From Streptomyces sp. 1222.5 (GTDB lineage: Bacteria; Actinomycetota; Actinomycetes; Streptomycetales; Streptomycetaceae), in the NCBI RefSeq assembly GCF_900105245.1, contig NZ_FNSZ01000001.1:6880001-6944000 (forward strand): DNA of 64,000 bases, given 5' to 3'. Shown here piece after piece: positions 8,258 through 15,420 of the stretch. The notes under the pieces were generated by a model, which was not told where the DNA came from, searched no databases, and saw nothing but the letters and a program-made list of their open reading frames with translations. The position numbers were made by a program, and so were the translations under genes. Each line of letters opens with the position of its first letter. The stretch's first letter is position 1.

Positions 8258-9331
8258 ATGATCCGCATCAAGGCACGGCCGACCACCGCGCGCGGAGCGG
8301 TACTGCCCACCATGTGGGGGGCCGTGGCGGTCGCCTACAAGTTCGGCTGCCCGCTCGCCCAGCAGAACGGGCTCGGCGCACGCATCGTCACCAGCGCGGT
8401 GTTCTTCGCCGTGGGCACCGGCCTGGTGGTCCACGTCCGCCGCTCCCTCCTCCGCGAGCTGCGGCTGGCCCGGCGGGCGGCGCGCGTCGCGCAGAGCGTC
8501 GTGCTGCGTCCGCCGCCCCCGCGTCTCGACGGGCTGAGCGTCGCCGCCGCACAGCTGTCCGCGGACCGGGGCGCGAGCGTCGGCGGCGACCTGTACGAGG
8601 CGATCGCCACCGAACACGGCGTCCGCGTGGTGATGGGTGACGTACGGGGGCACGGTCTGGCGGCGCTGGGCACGGTCGCCGCCGTCCTGGGCAGCTTCCG
8701 CGAGGCCGCTCACGACGAGCCGGCACTCGACCTGGTCATGCGCCGGCTGGAGCGGGCGCTGGGCCGGCACCTGCGCGAGCGGGCCCGCGCCGAACACCCG
8801 GCGGCCGGCGGCCCCGACCCGGACCGGCCGGTCGCCGAGGAGTTCGTCACCCTCGTGCTGCTGGAGATCGGCCGGGACGGCGAGCTGCGAGCCCTCAACT
8901 GCGGCCATCCGTGGCCGTATCTGCTGAGCGGTACGACCGTCGAGCCGTTGACGCGTGCGGATCCGCTCCCGCCGCTGGGCCCCTTCCCGCTGCCGCCGGA
9001 CCTTCGGGCCCGCCCCTGCGGCCGGCTGCTCCCGGACGAGTCGCTGGTCCTCTTCACGGACGGCGCCGAGGACGCCCGGGACGCCCGGGGCCGGTTCTTC
9101 GCGCTCCCGGAGGTGCTGCGCAAGGCGGTGCGCGACCATCCGCTCTCCGCCCAACTGGTCCTGCGCAGGGTCTTCACGGCCCTGCTGCACCACACGGCCG
9201 GCAGACCCGCCGACGACGTGGCGCTCCTGGTCCTGCGCAACGACCGCGGCGGCGCCCGGCTCTCCTGCCTGGGAGCGCGGGGGAGCGCGCGGCCGGCCGC
9301 CACCGGCCCGCAGCCGACGACACGTCCCTGA
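8258..9331 (+). CDS. SpoIIE/RsbU-type PP2C serine phosphatase, membrane-anchored
   Basis: A predicted metal-dependent Ser/Thr phosphatase, probably acting on a phosphorylated anti-anti-sigma factor. Two membrane segments (about 13-30 and 43-60) are followed by a linker with Arg-rich helix and the PP2C domain. The metal-binding acidic residues are present: GGDLYEA, MGDVRGHG, LFTDGAED and DDVALLVL. The C-terminal 30 residues are low-complexity Arg/Pro. It has no sensor (PAS/GAF) domain and no neighbouring anti-sigma genes, so its partner is elsewhere. The ATG at 8258 follows GGGGGACCACAGGC. It appears to be a single transcription unit. Confidence 0.9.
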   Translation: MIRIKARPTTARGAVLPTMWGAVAVAYKFGCPLAQQNGLGARIVTSAVFFAVGTGLVVHVRRSLLRELRLARRAARVAQSVVLRPPPPRLDGLSVAAAQLSADRGASVGGDLYEAIATEHGVRVVMGDVRGHGLAALGTVAAVLGSFREAAHDEPALDLVMRRLERALGRHLRERARAEHPAAGGPDPDRPVAEEFVTLVLLEIGRDGELRALNCGHPWPYLLSGTTVEPLTRADPLPPLGPFPLPPDLRARPCGRLLPDESLVLFTDGAEDARDARGRFFALPEVLRKAVRDHPLSAQLVLRRVFTALLHHTAGRPADDVALLVLRNDRGGARLSCLGARGSARPAATGPQPTTRP

Positions 9332-9484
9332 CCCGGGCCCCGCGCGCCGACACCGGCCCGCGGGCCGGGCCGCCGCTTTTCGAGGGGGAGCCGGCGGCCC
9401 GGCCGACCTCTTGCGAGGGATGCCAGTCAACCGGCGGAACACGCTGAGCGACAGCGCGCGTACGCACCGGATGCGCGTACTCCG

Positions 9485-9501
9485 TTCACACCCCGTGTGA
9501 A
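9485..9501. promoter_or_regulatory. Perfect inverted repeat upstream of TPR regulator
   Basis: TTCACAC-CCC-GTGTGAA is a 17-bp perfect palindrome with a 3-nt centre, 46 nt before the start at 9548. A TACGCT element (9513-9518) lies downstream and could be a -10. It is a plausible operator, perhaps for the regulator itself. Confidence 0.4.
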
Positions 9502-9547
9502 CCCGGTGCCACTACGCTGACCGCACCAGGCCATTCGGGGGGCATCC

Positions 9548-10888
9548 ATGCAGCCCAACACTCTGCTCGACGCGATCCTGGACGAGGCGGGGATCTCGCA
9601 CGCGGGTCTCGCCGCCCACGTCAACCAGGCGGGCCGGCGACGGGGCCTCGCGCTCCGGTACGAGCACACCGCCGTGGCGCGGTGGCTGAAGGGACAGCGG
9701 CCCCGCGGCCAGGTGCCCGACCTGATCTGCGAGGTGCTCGCCGGGCGTCTGCACCGTCCGGTGACCCTGGACGACATCGGCCTCGGGGTGCCCGGCGAGC
9801 CGAGCACCCCGCACGCCGGTTCGCTGAGCGGGTTCGTGGAGCGGGCGACCGCGCTGTGGCGGTCCGACGAGCAGCAGCGGGCGCACGTGCTGGGCGCTCC
9901 GGCCGTCACGGGCACCCCCGCCGTCATGCCGGTGTGGGAGTGGGAGAACCCGCCGGAGGACGTCGACGTGTCCCGCGGCGGCCGGCACCGGGTGACCGCC
10001 GCCGACATCGAGATGCTGCGGGCCGCCCGCACGCACTACGAGCAGATGTACCGCAAGGCCGGGGGCGTCGCGACGCGGACGCGGATCGTCGGCTTCCTCA
10101 ACGCCGAGGCCGCGCCGCTGCTCCGCGGCAGCTACACCGACGCCACCGGCCGTCAACTGCACCGCTCCACCGGTGGGTTGGTGGCGATCGCCGGGATCTG
10201 CGCGTACGACTCCGACGCCCACGGCCTCGCCCAGCGCTACTTCCACCAGGCGCTCAGGCTGGCCAAGGCCAGCGGGGACCGGGGACTCGGCGCGTACGTG
10301 ATAGCGCTGCTGGTCAACCAGGCGCTGTTCATGCGGGAGTACCGGCAGGCCGTCGCCTTCGCCGAGGCCGCGCTGCGGGCGGCGGGCCGGCACATCACCC
10401 CGGCGCTCGCCTCCGACCTGTACGCGATGCAGGCCAAGGCGTACGCCCACCTCGGCGATTCGGGCAGCGCCCTGTCCTGCATCCGGCGCGCCGAGACGGC
10501 CGCCGACCGCATCCGCCGCGGATACGAGCCCGACGAGACCGGCTACGTCCAGCCCGGCCTCGTCAACGTGCAGGTGGCCGAGGCGCTGTTGAGCCTCGGG
10601 GAGCTGGCGGCCGCCCGGGAGCACGCGGCTGCCGCGGTCGACAATCCGGCGCACGACCGGGGGCGGGTGCACCGGCTCGCCATGCTGAGCACGATCGAAC
10701 TGCGCCAGGGCAACGCCGACAAAGCGGTGGTCACGGCCGTGCGGATGGCCGAGCAGGCCCGCGGGATGGAGTCCCAGCGGCTGCGCGACAGACTCCGCGC
10801 GGTGCGCGAGCATCTGGTGCGCTGCGGCTCGGCCGGGACCGCCGAAGCCGCCGAACTCATCGACGGCGCCCTGCGCGTACCGCTGTAG
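9548..10888 (+). CDS. NsdA-like HTH/TPR transcriptional regulator
   Basis: A 446-residue protein. The N-terminus (NTLLDAILDEAGISHAGLAA through YEHTAVARWLKGQRPRG) resembles the Xre-type DNA-binding part of NsdA/NsdB-like Streptomyces proteins. The remainder is helical and TPR-like, with Ala/Leu-rich repeats such as YFHQALRLAKASGDR, QAVAFAEAALRAAGRH and AYAHLGDSGSALSCIRRAE. NsdA-family members are known as negative regulators of sporulation and antibiotic production; whether this paralogue does so is inference. It is not NsdA itself by any evidence I can see. Start ATG 9548 after CGGGGGGC. Confidence 0.8.
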   Translation: MQPNTLLDAILDEAGISHAGLAAHVNQAGRRRGLALRYEHTAVARWLKGQRPRGQVPDLICEVLAGRLHRPVTLDDIGLGVPGEPSTPHAGSLSGFVERATALWRSDEQQRAHVLGAPAVTGTPAVMPVWEWENPPEDVDVSRGGRHRVTAADIEMLRAARTHYEQMYRKAGGVATRTRIVGFLNAEAAPLLRGSYTDATGRQLHRSTGGLVAIAGICAYDSDAHGLAQRYFHQALRLAKASGDRGLGAYVIALLVNQALFMREYRQAVAFAEAALRAAGRHITPALASDLYAMQAKAYAHLGDSGSALSCIRRAETAADRIRRGYEPDETGYVQPGLVNVQVAEALLSLGELAAAREHAAAAVDNPAHDRGRVHRLAMLSTIELRQGNADKAVVTAVRMAEQARGMESQRLRDRLRAVREHLVRCGSAGTAEAAELIDGALRVPL

Positions 10889-10953
10889 GCCCACTGTAGG
10901 AGCACCGTCCCTGCTGCGATATTGCCACTTACTCGGCGGAAGGTGGCAGAACC

Positions 10954-11490
10954 GTGCAGTGGACGAAACAGAACGAACAAACTGTGTATGCAAATCGCTG
11001 GTTCAGGGTCAATCTCGCGGATGTCGAGCTGCCCGACGGCCGGCACCTGGACCACTTCCTGATCCGGCTGCGGCCCGTGGCGGTGGCCACGGTGGTCAAC
11101 GAGGCCAACGAGGTCCTCCTGTTGTGGCGCCACCGCTTCATCACCGACAGCTGGGGCTGGGAACTGGCCGCGGGCGTCGTCGAGGACGGCGAGGACATCG
11201 CGGGCGCGGCCGCCCGGGAACTGGAGGAGGAGACCGGCTGGCGGCCGGGGCCCCTGCACCACCTGATGAGCGTGGAGCCGTCCAACGGCCTCACCGACGC
11301 CCGGCACCACATCTACTGGTCCGACCGGGGCGAGTACACCGGACACCCGGTGGACGACTTCGAGTCGGACCGGCGGGAATGGGTCCCCCTCAAACTGGTC
11401 CCCGACCTGATCGCCCGTGGGGAGGTCCCGGCCGCCAACATGGCGGCCGCGTTACTCCTGCTGCACCACCTCAGGCTCGCCGAGGGCTAG
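10954..11490 (+). CDS. Nudix hydrolase (ADP-ribose pyrophosphatase-like)
   Basis: A 178-residue Nudix enzyme that hydrolyses a nucleoside diphosphate linked to another group. The full Nudix box is present: GVVEDGEDIAGAAARELEEE followed by TGW. The N-terminal strand pattern (WFRVNLADVELPDGRHLDHF) and the central VVNEANEVLLLWRHRF resemble ADP-ribose pyrophosphatases, but substrate cannot be settled. Start is GTG 10954 with GGAAGGTGG some 12 nt upstream. Its stop shares the CTAG at 11487-11490 with the stop of the convergent small gene. Confidence 0.9.
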   Translation: MQWTKQNEQTVYANRWFRVNLADVELPDGRHLDHFLIRLRPVAVATVVNEANEVLLLWRHRFITDSWGWELAAGVVEDGEDIAGAAARELEEETGWRPGPLHHLMSVEPSNGLTDARHHIYWSDRGEYTGHPVDDFESDRREWVPLKLVPDLIARGEVPAANMAAALLLLHHLRLAEG

Positions 11491-11747
11491 CGGGCCGTCA
11501 GCACCTGCCAGACGGCCACGACGAGCGCGCCCAGCGCCGTCAGCGCGGCGAGCGAGGGCAGCGGCCAGCGGGCATGTTCGAGCGAGACCATGCGGGTGCT
11601 CAGCTCGTCCAGCTCCTTCGCCGTCTCCTCGGTGCGGTGACTGAGCAGCGCCAGCCCTCCCTCGACGCGGGCGTAGGCCACATCGAGGCGGCGCCGTAAC
11701 TCTGCGAGTTCTCCCTGGACCACGGGATGCTCCGGATCGGCGGTCAC
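11487..11747 (-). CDS. Small coiled-coil protein with C-terminal membrane anchor
   Basis: An 86-residue protein of unknown function. A hydrophilic helix (ELAELRRRLDVAYARVEGGL through AKELDELSTRM) is followed by one C-terminal membrane segment (LPSLAALTALGALVVAVWQV) and a short tail, so it is probably tail-anchored with the helix in the cytoplasm. I chose GTG 11747 because AAAGGAG is 8 nt upstream; longer readings in this frame would run through the 3-hydroxybutyryl-CoA dehydrogenase gene. The stop overlaps the Nudix gene stop, tail to tail. A palindrome upstream at 11793-11806 may control it. Confidence 0.75.
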   Translation of the reverse strand: MTADPEHPVVQGELAELRRRLDVAYARVEGGLALLSHRTEETAKELDELSTRMVSLEHARWPLPSLAALTALGALVVAVWQVLTAR

Positions 11748-11792
11748 GGGTCCGCTCCTTTCGGTGGTCGGTAGGGATGGTTCCGCATCCCT

Positions 11793-11806
11793 TGCATGCG
11801 CATGCA
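11793..11806. promoter_or_regulatory. Palindrome TGCATGCGCATGCA upstream of small membrane protein
   Basis: A 14-bp perfect palindrome 46 nt upstream of the GTG at 11747. On the minus strand it directly follows a TTGACT that could be a -35, so a bound protein would cover the promoter. The half-site TGCAT also occurs in the ARG boxes of this window but with different spacing. Confidence 0.4.
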
Positions 11807-11888
11807 GAGTCAACTCGCCTGGTGGGCGCGAGGGGAGCGTGTGCGAGGGGCATATGCGGGCCCGGCGCGCACACGGAGTGTGAAACGC

Positions 11889-11923
11889 GCGGGCCCGGCA
11901 CCGATGTCCGGTGCCGGGCCCGC
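11889..11923 (-). terminator. Hairpin terminator after 3-hydroxybutyryl-CoA dehydrogenase
   Basis: GCGGGCCCGGCACCG and CGGTGCCGGGCCCGC (11889-11903 with 11909-11923) form a 15-bp perfect stem with a 5-nt loop, 18 nt past the stop of the minus-strand gene at 11942. There is no U-tract. Confidence 0.75.
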
Positions 11924-11941
11924 GGGGGTCGCTCTGCGTGA

Positions 11942-12802
11942 TCAGCCGTAGGGGTAGAAGCCCGAGCCGGTCTTCCGGCCGAGCCGGCCCGCCTCGACCA
12001 TGCGCTGCAGCAGCGGGGGAGCGGCGTACAGCGGCTCCTTGTACTCGGCGTACATCGAGTTCGCGATGGAGACGATGGTGTCCAGACCGATCAGGTCGGA
12101 CAGCTTGAGCGGGCCCATCGGGTGGGCGCAGCCCATCTCCATGCCGTTGTCGATGTCCTCGCGGCTCGCGATGCCCGACTCGAACATCCGGATCGCGGAC
12201 AGCAGGTACGGCACGAGCAGCGCGTTGACGACGAACCCGGAGCGGTCCTGGGCGCGGATGGCGTGCTTGCCCAGCACCTTCTCGGCGAAGACCTGGGCGC
12301 GGCTGAGCGTGCCCTCGGAGGTGGTGAGCGCCGGGATCAGCTCGACCAGCTGCTGGACCGGGGCCGGGTTGAAGAAGTGGATGCCGACCACGTGGTCGGG
12401 GCGGGAGGTGGCGACGGCCAGCTTCACCAGCGGGATCGAAGAGGTGTTGGAGGCCAGGATCGCGTCCGCCCGGGTCACCACCTGGTCCAGCACCTGGAAG
12501 ATCTCCGTCTTGACCTGCTCGTTCTCCACGACGGCCTCGATGACGAGGTCGCGGTCGGCGAACTCGCCGAGGTCGGTGGTGAAGCTCAGGCGCGCCTGCG
12601 TGGCGTCCCGCTCCTCCTCCGTGATCTTGCCGCGTTCGGCGGCCTTGGCCAGGGAGCCGAACAGCCGGGTACGGCCGATCTCCAGGGCCTCGCCGGTGGT
12701 CTCGGCGACCTTCACGTCCAGTCCCGCACGGGCGCACACCTCGGCGATGCCCGCGCCCATCTGGCCGCAGCCCACGACTCCGACGCGCTCGATGTCGGTC
12801 AC
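11942..12802 (-). CDS. 3-hydroxybutyryl-CoA dehydrogenase
   Basis: Oxidises 3-hydroxyacyl-CoA to the 3-oxo compound with NAD(P), in fatty-acid or butyryl-CoA metabolism. The 286-residue, single-function protein has the Rossmann dinucleotide motif GVVGCGQMGAGIAEV at residues 8-22, the catalytic His142 in IHFFNPAPVQQLVE, and the C-terminal dimerisation domain (GFVVNALLVPYLLSAI, GCAHPMGPLKLSDLIGLD). This length fits stand-alone HbdA/PaaH-type enzymes rather than FadB fusions. Start ATG 12802 with AAGGGAACG upstream. It diverges from the GHL10 gene. Confidence 0.93.
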   Translation of the reverse strand: MTDIERVGVVGCGQMGAGIAEVCARAGLDVKVAETTGEALEIGRTRLFGSLAKAAERGKITEEERDATQARLSFTTDLGEFADRDLVIEAVVENEQVKTEIFQVLDQVVTRADAILASNTSSIPLVKLAVATSRPDHVVGIHFFNPAPVQQLVELIPALTTSEGTLSRAQVFAEKVLGKHAIRAQDRSGFVVNALLVPYLLSAIRMFESGIASREDIDNGMEMGCAHPMGPLKLSDLIGLDTIVSIANSMYAEYKEPLYAAPPLLQRMVEAGRLGRKTGSGFYPYG

Positions 12803-12886
12803 ATCGTTCCCTTCGCTGGATTCTCCGGCTCGCTGGCAGACCTCCGGGTTCGGCGCCTGCTCCGATCGTGCACGTTACCGCCAAGT

Positions 12887-12899
12887 ATCGATGATCGAT
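12887..12899. promoter_or_regulatory. Palindrome ATCGATGATCGAT in divergent promoter region
   Basis: A 13-bp perfect palindrome between the dehydrogenase (start 12802) and the secreted GHL10 protein (start 12967). It could be an operator for either gene. No regulator is adjacent. Confidence 0.3.
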
Positions 12900-12966
12900 C
12901 GGCGGGGTGGGGGCATCCTAAGCCGCGGAACGATCCGTGACGGAGCGGATCCGGAGGGTATGGGGT

Positions 12967-14289
12967 GTGCGGATGGTTCGGATGTCCCGGCGGGCCTTGA
13001 CGCTGACCGCGCTGTCGGCGCTGGCCACGGCCGCCCAGGGCGCGACGACGGCATGCGGCGCGGCACCCGGGGAGCCGTCCCCGCGCGGGGGGCGGCAGGG
13101 CGCCGGGGCGGAGAACCGGATGGCCGCGCAGGGCGGGGCGGCGGCGGGGCGGCGGGGTGAGGTCGCCGAGATGCGGGGCGTGTGGCTCGCGACCGTGGTC
13201 AACCGGGACTGGCCCTCGCGGCCCGGCCTTCCGGCGAGCACCCAGCGGCGGGAGCTGCTCGCCCACCTCGACAAGGCGGTGCGCAACCGGCTCAACACGG
13301 TGATCCTCCAGGTGCGGCCCACCGCGGACGCCCTGTGGCCCTCGCCGTACGAGCCCTGGTCCGAGTACCTCACCGGCACGCAGGGCGGGGACCCCGGCTG
13401 GGACCCGCTCGGCACGGCCGTGCGGGAGGCCCACGCGCGGGGCCTGGAACTGCACGCGTGGTTCAACCCGTTCCGGATCGCCAACCACACGGACCCGGGC
13501 CGGCTCGTCGCCTCCCACCCGGCGCGCAGACACCCGGACCGGGTGGTGTCCTACGGCGGGAAGCTCTACTACAACCCGGGCCTGCCCGAGGTCCGCGCCT
13601 TCGTCCAGCAGGCCGTCCTCGACGCGGTCGCCCGGTACCCGGTCGACGGGGTGCACTTCGACGACTACTTCTACCCGTACCCGGTCGCCGGCCAGACCTT
13701 CGACGACGACGACGCCTACGACCGCCACGGCGGCGCGTTCGACAGCCGGGCCGCCTGGCGGCGGGACAACACCGACCGGCTGGTGCAGGAGACGGCCGCG
13801 GGCATCGACCGGGTACGGCCCGGCACCCGGTTCGGGATCAGCCCCTTCGGGGTGTGGCGCAACGCCTCGACCGACTCCCGCGGCTCGGACACGCGGGCGG
13901 GCGTCCAGACGTACGACGACCTGCACGCGGACACCCGCAAGTGGGTCAGGAAGAACTGGATCGACTACGTCGTCCCGCAGCTGTACTGGCACATCGGCAA
14001 CGGTGACGCCGGCTACGCCGAGCTGGTCGACTGGTGGGCGCGGACCGTCGAGGGGACCAGGACGCGCCTGTACCTCGGCGAGGCGCTGTACAAGGCCGGC
14101 GCGGCCGGGGAGCCGTCGGCCTGGCAGGACCCGGTGGAACTGTCCCGGCACCTCACCCTCGCCGCCGGGTATCCGCAGGTGCGCGGCCATGTGTTCTTCG
14201 CCGCCAAGGACGTCGCGGCGGACGCGGTCGGGGCGATGGCGCGCGTGGTCGCCGATCACTACCCGCGACCGGCGACACCACCGCGCTGA
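12967..14289 (+). CDS. Secreted GHL10 / DUF187 glycoside hydrolase-like protein
   Basis: A predicted extracellular TIM-barrel enzyme of the GHL10 (DUF187) family, probably acting on a cell-wall or environmental polysaccharide. After an N-terminal export signal (MVRMSRRALTLTALSALATA) with a possible lipoprotein cysteine in TTAC, the family opening RGVWLATVVNRDWPS appears, then RNRLNTVILQVRPTADALWP, LELHAWFNPFRI, GKLYYNPGLPEVR and the acidic VDGVHFDDYFYPYP. I start at GTG 12967 because GGAGGG (12953-12958) lies 8 nt before it; an earlier GTG at 12937 lacks an SD. The gene ends one base before the convergent DUF1918 stop. Confidence 0.87.
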   Translation: MRMVRMSRRALTLTALSALATAAQGATTACGAAPGEPSPRGGRQGAGAENRMAAQGGAAAGRRGEVAEMRGVWLATVVNRDWPSRPGLPASTQRRELLAHLDKAVRNRLNTVILQVRPTADALWPSPYEPWSEYLTGTQGGDPGWDPLGTAVREAHARGLELHAWFNPFRIANHTDPGRLVASHPARRHPDRVVSYGGKLYYNPGLPEVRAFVQQAVLDAVARYPVDGVHFDDYFYPYPVAGQTFDDDDAYDRHGGAFDSRAAWRRDNTDRLVQETAAGIDRVRPGTRFGISPFGVWRNASTDSRGSDTRAGVQTYDDLHADTRKWVRKNWIDYVVPQLYWHIGNGDAGYAELVDWWARTVEGTRTRLYLGEALYKAGAAGEPSAWQDPVELSRHLTLAAGYPQVRGHVFFAAKDVAADAVGAMARVVADHYPRPATPPR

Positions 14290-14290
14290 C

Positions 14291-14488
14291 CTAACGCTGT
14301 TGTTCGCCCCGGTGCTCGACCTGGCAGTCGGGGCCGGGAGACATGATCGCCTCGTGTCCGTCCTGGAAGCGGACCCGGTAGGGCGGGTTGCCCTCCTGTC
14401 CCATCACTTCGACGACTTCCGAGACCTGGTCGTGTTGGCCGACCACCCTGCCGTGCTGGACAAGACGGTCGCCCTTGGATGCGCGCAT
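14291..14488 (-). CDS. DUF1918 domain protein
   Basis: A 65-residue protein with the DUF1918 pattern: MRASKGDRLVQHGRVVG, then EVMGQEGNPPYRVRFQDGHE and a PGPDCQVEH ending. The fold is probably a small beta-barrel; the function of the family is not known. It follows the EamA gene by 19 bp on the same strand and could be co-transcribed with it. It meets the GHL10 gene tail to tail with one base between stops. Confidence 0.88.
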   Translation of the reverse strand: MRASKGDRLVQHGRVVGQHDQVSEVVEVMGQEGNPPYRVRFQDGHEAIMSPGPDCQVEHRGEQQR

Positions 14489-14507
14489 CTACCGGCCCTC
14501 CTCATGT

Positions 14508-15419
14508 TCACGACCGCTGGGTGACGGCGATGCACACGAGCACGGCGAGGGCGGTCAGGGGAGCGGCCGCCGTGACGCGCTCGCCCAGCAGCAGCGCCGA
14601 CCACACCAGTGTGAGCAGGGGCTGGGCCAACTGCAACTGGCTGGCCCGGGGGATGCCGATGACCGCCATCCCCCGATACCAGACGACCAGGCCGAGGAAC
14701 TGCGAGCCCAGCGCCACCCAGAGCACCCCGGCGATGCCGTGGGCGGTGAGGTGGACCGGCTCGTACGCCAGCGCCACGGCGGCGGCCGGCACGCTCAGCG
14801 GCAGGCACAGCGTCAGCGCCCAGCCGATCACCTGCCAGCCCGGCATGACCCGGGCCAGCCTGCCCCCCTCGGTGTACCCCGCCGCACACACCAGCAGGGC
14901 CGCGAAGAGGTAGGCGTCGGCGGTGGTGAGCGCTCCGCCGCTCTGCCCGATCGTGAAGGCGAGCACGGCCGCGGCGCCCGCCACGGCAGCCAGCCAGAAC
15001 CCGCGGGAGGGCCGGCTGCCCGTGCGCACGGCCGAGAACACGGCGGTGGTCAGCGGCAGCAGCCCCACCACGACGGCCGCGTGCGCGGTGGTGGAGGTCT
15101 GCAGGGCGAGCGTGGTCAGCATCGGGAAGCCCAGCACCACGCCGAGGGCGACCACGGCCAGCCCCGGCAGATGACGCCGCCGCGGCAGCCGTGCCCGCAG
15201 CACCAGCAGACAGCCGCCCGCGACCAGCGCGGCGAGGACGCTGCGCACGGCCACCAGTGACCAGGGGCCGAAGCCCTCCAGTCCCCAGGCGGTGGCCGGG
15301 AAGGTCAGGGAGAAGGAGGCGACGCCGAGGGCGGCCAGTCCGGTGCCGAGGGCCCGGTGCTCCCGAGGAGCGGTCACCGCTATCGGGGTGGGTGCAGTAG
15401 CGCTACTCTGTACTCTCAT
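14508..15419 (-). CDS. EamA (DMT-superfamily) exporter
   Basis: A 303-residue, roughly ten-helix drug/metabolite transporter with two EamA repeats, of the type that exports amino acids or related small molecules. Hydrophobic segments run from residue 24 (GTGLAALGVASFSLTFPATA) to the end (LTALAVLVCIAV). The ATG at 15419 overlaps the MocR start on the other strand (CATG), which leaves no room for leaders. A GTG at 15377 is an alternative start that keeps all helices. The divergent MocR/GntR protein is probably its regulator. Confidence 0.9.
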   Translation of the reverse strand: MRVQSSATAPTPIAVTAPREHRALGTGLAALGVASFSLTFPATAWGLEGFGPWSLVAVRSVLAALVAGGCLLVLRARLPRRRHLPGLAVVALGVVLGFPMLTTLALQTSTTAHAAVVVGLLPLTTAVFSAVRTGSRPSRGFWLAAVAGAAAVLAFTIGQSGGALTTADAYLFAALLVCAAGYTEGGRLARVMPGWQVIGWALTLCLPLSVPAAAVALAYEPVHLTAHGIAGVLWVALGSQFLGLVVWYRGMAVIGIPRASQLQLAQPLLTLVWSALLLGERVTAAAPLTALAVLVCIAVTQRS

Positions 15420-15420
15420 G
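15396..15420. promoter_or_regulatory. Palindrome and repeats at the EamA/MocR shared start region
   Basis: The perfect palindrome AGTAGCGCTACT (15396-15407) is followed by two direct TACTCT copies (15404-15409 and 15411-15416), then the overlapping start codons. TACTCT at 15404-15409 is placed as a -10 for a leaderless MocR transcript. It is a likely MocR operator. Confidence 0.45.

Noticed and set aside
11748..12884. Extended N-terminus of the small tail-anchored protein through the dehydrogenase gene
   Set aside because: The extended sequence is an out-of-frame shadow; an SD and GTG at 11747 define the real start.
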